From: Streptomyces sp. NBC_01276
GTDB lineage: Bacteria; Actinomycetota; Actinomycetes; Streptomycetales; Streptomycetaceae
DNA length: 64,000 nucleotides
Reading direction: 5' to 3'
Assembly: GCF_041435355.1 (NCBI RefSeq)
Contig: NZ_CP108442.1
Location: 6,322,501 to 6,386,500 of the forward strand
Part shown: positions 48,367 through 55,352 of the stretch, in pieces
Layout of the letters: every line of letters starts with the position of its first letter
How positions within the stretch are numbered: position 1 is the first letter of the stretch
Translations under genes and position numbers: made by a program
Notes under the pieces: generated by a model
Told to the model about the DNA's origin: nothing
Database searches by the model: none
The model's input: the letters and a program-made list of their open reading frames with translations, nothing else

Positions 48367-49542
48367 TCAGGCGGCGGGCCGGGCGTAGCGGTTCGCGGGG
48401 CGGGGGAGTCCGAGCAGGCCGCGCAGCGAGGCGGCCCCGTAGGAGCGCCGGAAGGCGCCCCGCCGCTGCAGTTCCGGCACCAGGCCGCGGGTGATCGCCG
48501 GCAGGTCGTGCGCCAGCACCCCGGGCCGCAGCCGGAAGCCGCTCAGCCCGGCCCGCCGCCAGTCCAGCAGCAGGTCGGCGAGATCGCCGGGCGTACCCGC
48601 GAACAGCAGGGCGTCGCCCGTGTACGCCGCACCGTGGACGGAGTCCAGCCGCTGGAGCCGCCGGGTCGCCGCCCCGGGGCGCGCGTCGAGGAAGACGGTC
48701 AGCTCCCCGAACACGTGCAGGGGCCGCCCGGCCCGGCCGGCCGCCTCCTGGGCGGCCCGGATCCCGGCCACGGCGGCGCGGGCCTGTCCGGCGTCCCGGG
48801 CGGTCACGTACCCGAGGTCGGCGGTCCGGGCGAGCAGCGGGTAGGCCGAGGAGTCGGCCGCCAGGGCGCTCACCGGCGGCTGTCCCTGCGGGGGACGGGG
48901 GGTGATCGAGGGGCCGCGGACGCTGAAGTGGGGTCCCTCGAAGTCGATGTGGTGCAGCCGTTCCCGGTCCACGAAGCGGCCCGTGGCCACGTCCCGGATT
49001 TCGGCGTCGTCCTCCCAGCTGTCCCACAGCCGCCGCGTCACCTCGACGTGGTCGGCCGCCTCGGCCCACAGGACGCCGGCCGGCTCCGGTGCGGTGCGGC
49101 GGCCGAAGTGGCGCGCCTCGTCCGGGCGTTCGGAGATCTGTACGCGCAGTCCGGCCCGGCCGCGGCTGACGTGGTCCAGGGTGGCCACGGCCTTCGAGAC
49201 GTGGAAGGGCTCGGTGTGCGTGGCGGTCACGCTCGGCACCAGCCCGATGTGCCGGGTCAGCGGCGCGACCCGGGCGGCGACCAGCACCGCGTCGAGCCGG
49301 CCCCGGACCAGGTCGGTACGGCCGTCGGCCTCGGCCGGGTCGGTGGACTGCAGGCCGAGCGCGTCCTCGAAGGTGACGAAGTCCAGCAGGCCGGCCTCGG
49401 CCTCGGCGACCAGGTCCGCCCAGTAGCGGGCGGTGGTCAACTCGCCTGGCCGGGCGCCGGGTTCGCGCCAGGCGGCCGGATGCCAGCCGGCCCCTTCGAG
49501 GGCCACGGCCAGGTGGAGCGGGGCGGGGTCGGATGCGGGCAC
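48367..49542 (-). CDS. LLM-class flavin-dependent monooxygenase, first gene of the leader-controlled operon
   Basis: This 391-residue protein starts at GTG 49542 with AGGAAGG ten bases upstream. It has LHLAVALEGAGWHPAAW at the start, LLDFVTFEDALGLQ, HIGLVPSVTATHTEPFHVSKA, HVSRGRAGLRVQISE and a C-terminal FRLRPGVLAHDLPAI. It belongs to the same structural class as alkanesulfonate and sulfide monooxygenases. The ribosome site is partly covered by a stem formed with the end of the leader peptide gene, so its translation is probably cysteine-responsive. Confidence 0.87.
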   Translation of the reverse strand: MPASDPAPLHLAVALEGAGWHPAAWREPGARPGELTTARYWADLVAEAEAGLLDFVTFEDALGLQSTDPAEADGRTDLVRGRLDAVLVAARVAPLTRHIGLVPSVTATHTEPFHVSKAVATLDHVSRGRAGLRVQISERPDEARHFGRRTAPEPAGVLWAEAADHVEVTRRLWDSWEDDAEIRDVATGRFVDRERLHHIDFEGPHFSVRGPSITPRPPQGQPPVSALAADSSAYPLLARTADLGYVTARDAGQARAAVAGIRAAQEAAGRAGRPLHVFGELTVFLDARPGAATRRLQRLDSVHGAAYTGDALLFAGTPGDLADLLLDWRRAGLSGFRLRPGVLAHDLPAITRGLVPELQRRGAFRRSYGAASLRGLLGLPRPANRYARPAA

Positions 49543-49556
49543 GGCGGAACTGCCTT

Positions 49557-49616
49557 CCTGATCGGGCGTGCGGCGGCCGTGGGCGGGGCGCCGCGGCGGC
49601 CAAGGACGCGATCAGG
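49557..49616 (-). promoter_or_regulatory. 8-bp stem linking the leader stop codon to the LLM ribosome site (attenuator candidate)
   Basis: CGATCAGG (49609-49616 on +) and CCTGATCG (49557-49564 on +) are exact complements. In the minus-strand RNA the 5' arm covers the leader's stop codon, and the 3' arm enters the AGGAAGG ribosome site of the LLM gene. A ribosome stalled at the last Cys codon (49621-49623) would cover the 5' arm and free the ribosome site. Confidence 0.6.
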
Positions 49617-49677
49617 GACGACAGAGGGAGGAGCAGACCCGCTGGAGGTCGACGTGGGTGCGCGCGTACAGGCGCAC
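49612..49677 (-). CDS. Cysteine leader peptide (about 21 aa)
   Basis: A GTG-started frame encodes RLYARTHVDLQRVCSSLCRP. It matches the R-x-H-[VI]-D-L-x-R-V-x-S-x-x-C pattern of short Streptomyces peptides annotated as putative leader peptides ahead of sulfur-assimilation genes. Cys residues are at 15 and 19, close to the stop. Cys-rich leaders in mycobacteria have been shown to act as cysteine-responsive attenuators. In-frame GTGs upstream (about 49740) would give a longer version, so the exact start is uncertain. The first LLM gene follows 69 bases downstream. Confidence 0.75.
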   Translation of the reverse strand: MRLYARTHVDLQRVCSSLCRP

Positions 49678-49696
49678 CGGCCGGCGCGGGGCGAGC

Positions 49697-49780
49697 ACGG
49701 GAGCCGGACGGAGGGCGGGACGACCGCTGATCTGCCACGTGTTCACCGCCACGGCCTTCCCCCTCCGTCCGTGCTCCCGT
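49697..49780 (-). promoter_or_regulatory. 19-bp hairpin with one bulge in the 5' leader of the LLM operon
   Basis: The arm at 49697-49715 pairs with the arm at 49761-49780 over 19 bp with a single bulged base. The loop is 45 bases. It starts right after the predicted transcription start and precedes the leader peptide gene. It could be a structural switch or RNA-stability element. Confidence 0.65.
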
Positions 49781-49787
49781 TCCACCG

Positions 49788-49816
49788 ACGCTACGGGAGA
49801 CTCCGGCGGCACTCAA
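49788..49816 (-). promoter_or_regulatory. Predicted promoter of the leader/LLM operon
   Basis: On the minus strand TTGAGT (49811-49816) and TAGCGT (49788-49793) are separated by exactly 17 bases, a good match to the principal-sigma consensus in Streptomyces. Transcription would begin near 49781, giving about 105 bases before the short leader start. Confidence 0.65.
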
Positions 49817-49837
49817 TGAACCCCGTGTTAAGCCGTG

Positions 49838-50554
49838 TCACCCCCGGCGTCCGTCGGCCGCCGCCGGGGTGCGCAGGCCGATGAAGACCGGCTCGCGGCG
49901 CAGGGTGAACCCCATCGACTCGTACAGCCGGATGGCGTTGGTGTTCTCGGCGGCCGCGTGCAGGAACGGCGTTTCCCCACGGCCCCGGATCTCCGCGGCG
50001 ACGGCGCGGACCAGCCGGCCCGCGAGGCCCTGGCCCCGGTGGTCGGGGTGGGTGCAGACGGCGCTGATCTCCGTCCAGCCCGGCGGGTGCATGCGTTCCC
50101 CGGCCATCGCGACGAGCCGGCCCTCGTGCCGGATCCCGAGGTACGTGCCCAGCTCGACGGTGCGGGGCAGGAACGGGCCCGGCTCCGTCAGCTCGACCAG
50201 CCCCGTCATCTCGGCGACGTCGTCCGGCCCGAGCCGTATGGCCTCCGCAGCGGCCTCTGCCCGGACGCCCCGGCCGTCCAGCTGTACGCCCGGGATGACC
50301 CGCACCGTGGTCCAGTCGGGCGGCGGGGTCGGCAGTCCGGTCAGCCACACCGGCTCGTCGGGGCCGATCAGCGCGGCCAGGTCGGCCCAGGCGGCGGGGT
50401 CGGCGGGGTCGGCCAGCGCGGCGAACGGGTTCGCGGCCGGCAGGTAGCGGGCGGCCAGCCCGCCGGGGGCGGTCTCGGCGAAGGCCCGGTGGGGGCCGGT
50501 CAGAGCCGCCCACACCGGGTTGTCCAGGGCGGCGGCGGGGTGCTCGGTGGGCAT
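49838..50554 (-). CDS. GNAT-family N-acetyltransferase
   Basis: This 238-residue protein is chosen from ATG 50554. Residues ~1-110 form an N-terminal extension (ALDNPVWAALTGPHRAFAE). The C-terminal GNAT domain has LVAMAGERMHPPGWTEISAVCTHPDHRGQGLAGRLV, split here as WTEISAVCTHPDHRGQGLA with the R-x-x-G-x-G/A acetyl-CoA loop, and the C-terminal NAIRLYESMGFTLRREPVF. The substrate is unknown. The layout matches the FR47-like GNAT subgroup. It lies between two leader-type peptides in opposite orientations. Confidence 0.87.
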   Translation of the reverse strand: MPTEHPAAALDNPVWAALTGPHRAFAETAPGGLAARYLPAANPFAALADPADPAAWADLAALIGPDEPVWLTGLPTPPPDWTTVRVIPGVQLDGRGVRAEAAAEAIRLGPDDVAEMTGLVELTEPGPFLPRTVELGTYLGIRHEGRLVAMAGERMHPPGWTEISAVCTHPDHRGQGLAGRLVRAVAAEIRGRGETPFLHAAAENTNAIRLYESMGFTLRREPVFIGLRTPAAADGRRG

Positions 50555-50702
50555 CGGGTGCGGGGGTCCTTCCACGGGGGTGTCCAACGGCCGCTGCTGA
50601 CCGCCTCCTTGACGGCCCCGCACGGCGCCACGAGACTGCGGGGGACAGCGACGGCCAGGGGCAGGGTAAGCCCCGGGGACAGCGGGGGGCAGGTCGATTT
50701 CC

Positions 50703-50804
50703 GTGACACCGGTACAGACGCCCCGGTCCGGCCCGCGCCGCTGGTGGCTGACCCGACGCCTGCACATCGACCTCCTCCGCGTCAGCAGCGCCACCCGGCG
50801 CTGA
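50703..50804 (+). CDS. Leader-like peptide (33 aa) of the same pattern but without cysteine
   Basis: A GTG-started frame ends LTRRLHIDLLRVSSATRR and then TGA. The H-I-D-L-L-R-V-S-S core is the hallmark of the Streptomyces leader-peptide family seen at 49612, but the expected C-terminal Cys is absent (A-T-R-R). It might be an inactivated attenuator or respond to another amino acid, possibly Arg. The nearest + strand gene starts 508 bases downstream, which is unusually far. Confidence 0.5.
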   Translation: MTPVQTPRSGPRRWWLTRRLHIDLLRVSSATRR

Positions 50805-51057
50805 CCCCGGCCCCGCGGGCACGCCACCGCGGCACGTCCTCACGGCCCGCCGCCCCTCAGGGCCGGTGCGGCGCCCGTACGCCCCGCCCGCTCGTGCCGG
50901 CCCGCGCCACCGCCCGGCCCCTGCCGGTCGGACCGTCCGGCCCGGAGGCGGCGCGGCCCCCGGACCGGCTGTGCCCTGCCAGCGGCGGGCGCCTCGGGGC
51001 TCGGCCGGTCCCGCCCGGCCGGGGTCCCTCGTCGGCCGCCACGGGTCGGGCCCGCCG

Positions 51058-51200
51058 GTCCCGGCCGGGTGCGGGCTGCTCGTGGTCGCCTTCCCGCCCC
51101 CCCCGCCAGGGGCGGGCAGTCCCGGCTGGGCCGTCCGGGCCCGTCCCGGCTCGGGTGCGGGCGGCTCGTGCCCACCGTCCCGCCCCCGCCAGGGGCGGCC
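51058..51200. repeat. Two imperfect ~58-base repeats, 85 bases apart
   Basis: Segments starting GTCCCGGCCGGGTGCGGGC (51058) and GTCCCGGCTCGGGTGCGGGC (51143) run in parallel and both end in a CCGCCCC...CGCCAGGGGCGG hairpin. The hairpins could act as terminators or mRNA structures. Confidence 0.6.
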
Positions 51201-51312
51201 CGTCGGGCCGTCGTCCAAGGGGCCTCCGCCTGGCCGGGCGGAGGCGCCGCCCCGTATCCCCCCACCCCCCGGCCAGGGGAAACGCATCCGTCCACACCCC
51301 CGGAGGGCCACC

Positions 51313-51942
51313 GTGGTTCCGACCGTCATGCCCCGCACCGCCCCCGTCCCCGCTCCCCGCGGCCGGATCGGGTCCGGGTTCCTCCCGGTGCCGCACCGGT
51401 ACCACCTCTACCTCGCCGAAGCCTGTCCGCGGTCCCGGCGCGTCCGCACCGCGGTCGCCCTGCTCGGCCTCGCCGACTCCGTCGGGACCACCGTGCTCGC
51501 CGCGCCCGCCTCGAACGCCGCCCTGCGCCGCGCCTACGAGGCCGCCGGGCACCACTACGACGGCACCCTCGCCGTGCCCGCCCTCTGCGACACCTGGAGC
51601 GGCCGGGTCGTCAGCAACCACACCCCCGACATCCTCGACGACCTCGCCGTCCGCCTCGCCGGCCGCCCCGACCTGGCCCCGCCCGCCCCGTCGGCCTTCT
51701 CCTCGGCCGTCCGCGCCCTGCTCGACCCGGACGCCCCGCACGCAGGGCGGTCCGCCGCCCTGGACCTGCTGGAGCACCGGCTCGCCGTCCGCCCGTACGC
51801 TCTGGGAGACCGTCCGACCGTCGCCGACGCGGACCTGTGGGTGGCCCTGCTGGACCCCGCCGTCCTGCCCGCGGCCGGCCCGCACCTGCGGGCGTACGTC
51901 CGGCGCCTGCGCGCCCATCCGGCCTTCGGGGCGGCCTCCTGA
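51313..51942 (+). CDS. Compact glutathione S-transferase-like protein (xi-class/YqjG-related)
   Basis: This 209-residue protein starts at GTG 51313 with GGAGGG upstream; ATG 51328 is an alternative. RYHLYLAEACPRSRRVRTAV aligns with the RYHLYVSLACPWAHR active-site segment of xi-class glutathionyl-hydroquinone reductases, with the Cys conserved. The helical C-terminal domain has YALGDRPTVADADLWVALL. The usual family length is about 320 residues, so the N-terminal and middle parts are shortened. Actinobacteria generally use mycothiol, so the thiol partner is open. Confidence 0.75.
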   Translation: MVPTVMPRTAPVPAPRGRIGSGFLPVPHRYHLYLAEACPRSRRVRTAVALLGLADSVGTTVLAAPASNAALRRAYEAAGHHYDGTLAVPALCDTWSGRVVSNHTPDILDDLAVRLAGRPDLAPPAPSAFSSAVRALLDPDAPHAGRSAALDLLEHRLAVRPYALGDRPTVADADLWVALLDPAVLPAAGPHLRAYVRRLRAHPAFGAAS

Positions 51943-51949
51943 GGCAGCG

Positions 51950-52010
51950 GCGCAACGAATCGCCGCACACCCCGCAGAACGCGCAACGAATCGATGCGCC
52001 CAGCGCAACG
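51950..52010. promoter_or_regulatory. Phased GCGCAACGAATCG repeats upstream of the hydrolase/monooxygenase pair
   Basis: Exact 13-mers occur at 51950-51962 and 51981-51993, and a shorter GCGCAACG at 52003-52010. Spacings of 31 and 22 bases equal about three and two helical turns. This suggests a regulator binding on one DNA face. The motif resembles GCGCAATGATCG near the Lrp-linked permease. Confidence 0.6.
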
Positions 52011-52086
52011 CTCACGGCTTGTCCCGGTCGAACGCCCGAACGTACCGTTTTACGACCCCCGCCCCATCTGTCACAGAGGTACGCCC

Positions 52087-52887
52087 ATGCCCCCGCTGCG
52101 CACCGCACTCCTCCAGAGCTCCGGACGGCTCGGCGACACCGCCGAGAACCTGAAGCGGCTGGACGAGGCCGCGGCGCGCGCCGCACAGGGCGGGGCCGGG
52201 CTCCTCGTGACCTCGGAGATGTTCCTGACCGGCTACGCGCTGGACCTCCAGGACGTCCCCGGCCTCGCCGAAGCGGCCGACGGCCCGTCCGCCGTCGCCA
52301 TCGGCGAGATCGCCCGCCGCCACGGGATCGCCGTCCTGTACGGCTACCCCGAGAAGGCGGACGGCGCGGTCTTCAACTCGGCGCAGCTCATCGGCCCCGA
52401 CGGGGCCGCGCTCGCCAACTACCGCAAGACCCACCTCTTCGGCTGCTTCGAGCAGGACGCCTTCACCCCCGGTGACACCCCCGTCGTCCAGGCGGACCTG
52501 AACGGCCTGCGCATCGGCATCATGATCTGCTACGACGTGGAGTTCCCCGAGAACGTACGGGCCCACGGGCTGGCCGGGACCGACCTCCTCCTGGTCCCGA
52601 CCGCCCAGATGCACCCGTTCCAGTTCGTGGCCGAGCAGCTGGTGCCCGTCCGCGCCTTCGAGAACCAGATGTACATCGCGTACGTCAACCGGACCGGCCC
52701 CGAGGGCGAGTTCGAGTTCGTCGGCCTCAGCTGCCTCGCCAGTCCCGACGGGGTCACCCGCACCCGGGCCGGGCGCGGCGAGGAGATGGTGTTCGGCGAG
52801 GCCGACCCCGAGCTCCTCCGGGCCTCGCGCGAGACCAACCCGTACCTGCGCGACCGCCGCCCCGGGCTCTACGCCTCCCTCGTCTGA
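52087..52887 (+). CDS. Carbon-nitrogen hydrolase (nitrilase superfamily amidase)
   Basis: This 266-residue protein has the full nitrilase-superfamily triad: E44 in TSEMFLTGY, K114 in NYRKTHLF and C148 in MICYDVEFPE. AGAGGT precedes ATG 52087. It hydrolyses an amide or nitrile C-N bond in the cytoplasm. The gene is 58 bases ahead of a tryptophan/phenylalanine-2-monooxygenase-like gene, whose product would be an arylacetamide. Hydrolysis of that amide is therefore a natural role, though other carbamoyl or omega-amide substrates are possible. Confidence 0.88.
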   Translation: MPPLRTALLQSSGRLGDTAENLKRLDEAAARAAQGGAGLLVTSEMFLTGYALDLQDVPGLAEAADGPSAVAIGEIARRHGIAVLYGYPEKADGAVFNSAQLIGPDGAALANYRKTHLFGCFEQDAFTPGDTPVVQADLNGLRIGIMICYDVEFPENVRAHGLAGTDLLLVPTAQMHPFQFVAEQLVPVRAFENQMYIAYVNRTGPEGEFEFVGLSCLASPDGVTRTRAGRGEEMVFGEADPELLRASRETNPYLRDRRPGLYASLV

Positions 52888-52945
52888 GCCCGCCCCGCCG
52901 CCAGTCCCGCCGCCCCTGCCCCACCCCGCAAGGAGACGTACCCCC

Positions 52946-54643
52946 ATGACGTCCACGGTGCCCACCACCGCCGTCCCGCACAGCGACGGTCAGCCCCCGA
53001 TCACCATGTTCGGGCCGGACTTCCCGTACGCGTACGACGACTTCCTCGCCCACCCGGCGGGCCTCGGTCAGATACCGGCGACCGAGCACGGCACCGAGGT
53101 CGCCGTGATCGGCGGCGGTCTGTCCGGCATCATCTCCGCCTACGAGCTGATGAAGATGGGCCTCAAGCCCGTCGTCTACGAGGCCGACCAGATCGGCGGC
53201 CGGCTGCGCACCGTCGGCTTCGAGGGCGCGGGCACCGAGGGTCTGACCGCGGAGATGGGCGCCATGCGCTTCCCGCCGTCCTCCACCGCCCTCCAGCACT
53301 ACATCGACCTCGTCGGTCTGGTCACGGAGCCCTTCCCGAACCCGCTCGCCGAGTCCACCCCCTCCACGGTCGTCGACCTCAAGGGCGAGACCCACTACGC
53401 CGAGACCATCGCCGACCTCCCGCAGGTCTACCGCGACGTGTCCGCCGCGTGGAACGCCTGCCTGGACGAGGGCGCGGACTTCTCCGACATGAACACCGCG
53501 ATGCGCGAGCGGGACGTCCCGCGCATCCGCGAGATCTGGGCGAAGCTCGTCGAGAAGCTCGACGACGAGACCTTCTACGGCTTCCTCTGCAAGTCCGAGG
53601 CCTTCCAGTCCTTCCGCAAGCGCGAGATCTTCGGCCAGGTCGGCTTCGGCACCGGCGGCTGGGACACCGACTTCCCGAACTCCATCCTGGAGATCCTGCG
53701 CGTCGTCTACACCGAGGCGGACGACCACCACCGCGGCATCGTCGGCGGCTCGCAGCAGCTGCCGCTGCGGCTGTGGGAGCGCGAGCCCGAGAAGATCCTG
53801 CACTGGGCCCAGGGCACCTCCCTGTCCTCCCTGCACGGGGGCGCCCCGCGCCCGGCGGTGACCCGCCTGCACCGCACCGCCGGCAACCGCATCACGGTCA
53901 CCGACGCGTCCGGCGACATCCGCACCTACCGCGCCGCGATCTTCACCGCCCAGTCCTGGATGCTCCTGTCCAAGATCGAGTGCGATGACACGCTGTTCCC
54001 GATCGACCACTGGACGGCGATCGAGCGCACCCACTACATGGAGTCCAGCAAGCTCTTCATCCCCGTCGACCGGCCGTTCTGGCTGGACAAGGACGAGGAG
54101 ACGGGCCGCGACGTCATGTCGATGACCCTCACCGACCGCATGACCCGCGGCACCTACCTGCTGGACAACGGCCCGGACCAGCCGGCCGTCATCTGCCTCT
54201 CGTACACCTGGTGCGACGACAGCCTCAAGTGGCTGCCGCTGTCCGCGAACGAGCGGATGGAGGTCATGCTGAAGTCCCTCGGCGAGATCTACCCCAAGGT
54301 CGACATCCGCCGCCACATCATCGGCAACCCGGTGACCGTGTCCTGGGAGAACGAGCCCTACTTCATGGGCGCGTTCAAGGCGAACCTGCCGGGCCACTAC
54401 CGCTACCAGCGGCGCCTGTTCACCCACTTCATGCAGGACCGCCTCCCCGAGGACAAGCGCGGCATCTTCCTCGCGGGCGACGACATCTCCTGGACGGCCG
54501 GCTGGGCCGAGGGCGCCGTCCAGACCGCCCTGAACGCGGTCTGGGGCGTCATGCACCACCTGGGCGGCTCCACCGACGAGAGCAACCCCGGCCCCGGCGA
54601 CGTCTACGACGAGATCGCCCCGGTCGAACTCCCCGAGGACTGA
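52946..54643 (+). CDS. Flavin monoamine oxidase family protein, aromatic amino acid 2-monooxygenase-like
   Basis: This 565-residue flavoprotein has AAGGAGA upstream of ATG 52946. The N-terminal MFGPDFPYAYDDFLAHPAG precedes the FAD motif VAVIGGGLSGIISAYELMKMG and GGRLRTV. The next block is AEMGAMRFPPSS, and the C-terminal flavin loop is GIFLAGDDISWTAGWAEGAV. The arrangement and the FGPDFPYAYDDFL start resemble tryptophan 2-monooxygenase (IaaM) and phenylalanine 2-monooxygenase, not small-amine oxidases. These convert an amino acid to an acetamide and CO2. Plain L-amino acid oxidase activity is the main alternative. Confidence 0.82.
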   Translation: MTSTVPTTAVPHSDGQPPITMFGPDFPYAYDDFLAHPAGLGQIPATEHGTEVAVIGGGLSGIISAYELMKMGLKPVVYEADQIGGRLRTVGFEGAGTEGLTAEMGAMRFPPSSTALQHYIDLVGLVTEPFPNPLAESTPSTVVDLKGETHYAETIADLPQVYRDVSAAWNACLDEGADFSDMNTAMRERDVPRIREIWAKLVEKLDDETFYGFLCKSEAFQSFRKREIFGQVGFGTGGWDTDFPNSILEILRVVYTEADDHHRGIVGGSQQLPLRLWEREPEKILHWAQGTSLSSLHGGAPRPAVTRLHRTAGNRITVTDASGDIRTYRAAIFTAQSWMLLSKIECDDTLFPIDHWTAIERTHYMESSKLFIPVDRPFWLDKDEETGRDVMSMTLTDRMTRGTYLLDNGPDQPAVICLSYTWCDDSLKWLPLSANERMEVMLKSLGEIYPKVDIRRHIIGNPVTVSWENEPYFMGAFKANLPGHYRYQRRLFTHFMQDRLPEDKRGIFLAGDDISWTAGWAEGAVQTALNAVWGVMHHLGGSTDESNPGPGDVYDEIAPVELPED

Positions 54644-54664
54644 TCCTCCCCGGGAACCAAGGCC

Positions 54665-54702
54665 ACGGGCCGCCCCCGCGCACGAGCGCGGCGGCGGCCC
54701 GT
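54665..54702. terminator. Hairpin terminator between convergent genes
   Basis: A 17-position stem with one C/C mismatch (54665-54681 with 54686-54702) and an ACGA tetraloop is followed by TTCT. It lies 22 bases after the monooxygenase stop and just before the end of the minus-strand zinc-ribbon gene. Confidence 0.85.
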
Positions 54703-54704
54703 TC

Positions 54705-55343
54705 TCATGTCCGCCGCCGGTCCTCCTCCTCCGCCCGCGTCCAGATCAGGTGCAGGCGGAGACGGAACGCGGAGCGCACCTCGACGCGCTCCCGCACGTC
54801 CGGCAGGCCGGGCGGCCTGCGGCCCAGCCCGAGGCCGCACCCCGCGCACAGGGTGTACCTCCCGTACCCGTCCCCGTCCCATTCCACCGTTCCCCGGCCG
54901 GGCCCGCACACGGGGCACGCGCCGTCCCGGCCCTGGTGGCCTTCGGGGTCCGGCCGGCCGCGCATCACGGCGGGCATCACCTCGACGAGCCGGCCGCCGG
55001 GATGGAATCCGGGGTCCGGCCAGAACAGCCCCTGCGACGGCGGCGGCGGGTCCGGCCGGCGCACCCCGGCCCGCTTCTGCGCCCGCCGCCCGGTCCGCCA
55101 GGAGGCGAGCTCCGCCAGCCACAGCCGCCGCGCCTCGTCGAGCTCCTCCACCGCCCGCACCAGCGACCCGGGGTCCTCGTCCAGGTCGCGCGGGATCCCG
55201 GCGCTGCGGCACAGGTGGTGGTAGGTGGCGTAGAAGCCGTACGGGGCGAACTCCGTCAGGCAGGTGCGCAGCGCCGACAGCCTCCGGTACGGCGGGCTGC
55301 CGGCGTCGTGCACCCGGAGGCGGTGCGTGGCGAAGCTGGTCAT
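54705..55343 (-). CDS. Hypothetical protein with C-terminal zinc ribbon
   Basis: This is a 212-residue soluble protein. The N-terminal ~100 residues are helical (LVRAVEELDEARRLWLAELA). Around residues 140-175 two Cys pairs (GACPVCGPG and TLCAGCGLG) form a zinc-ribbon-like knuckle, followed by an Arg-rich strand set. I do not recognise the family. It is 10 bases from the stop of the upstream DUF5995 gene on the same strand. Confidence 0.7.
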   Translation of the reverse strand: MTSFATHRLRVHDAGSPPYRRLSALRTCLTEFAPYGFYATYHHLCRSAGIPRDLDEDPGSLVRAVEELDEARRLWLAELASWRTGRRAQKRAGVRRPDPPPPSQGLFWPDPGFHPGGRLVEVMPAVMRGRPDPEGHQGRDGACPVCGPGRGTVEWDGDGYGRYTLCAGCGLGLGRRPPGLPDVRERVEVRSAFRLRLHLIWTRAEEEDRRRT

Positions 55344-55352
55344 CCGCCGAGG

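Larger units (their letters stand above)
50555..51312. other. 758-base gene-poor region with a leader-like ORF and GC-rich repeats
   Basis: Apart from the short leader-like ORF at 50703-50804 I find no supportable gene. Long open frames here are composition artefacts. The right half holds two related ~60-base segments with a CCGCCCC/GGGGCGG hairpin each. The promoter of the GST-like gene must lie here. Confidence 0.6.

Noticed and set aside
49612..49812. 66-residue protein starting at 49812
   Set aside because: The predicted promoter lies inside its 5' part; only the C-terminal part matches a known peptide pattern, so a shorter leader is preferred.
50805..51312. N-terminal 149-residue extension of the GST-like protein from 50866
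   Set aside because: It is Pro/Arg/Gly-rich low-complexity sequence with no ribosome site; GTG 51313 has GGAGGG upstream.
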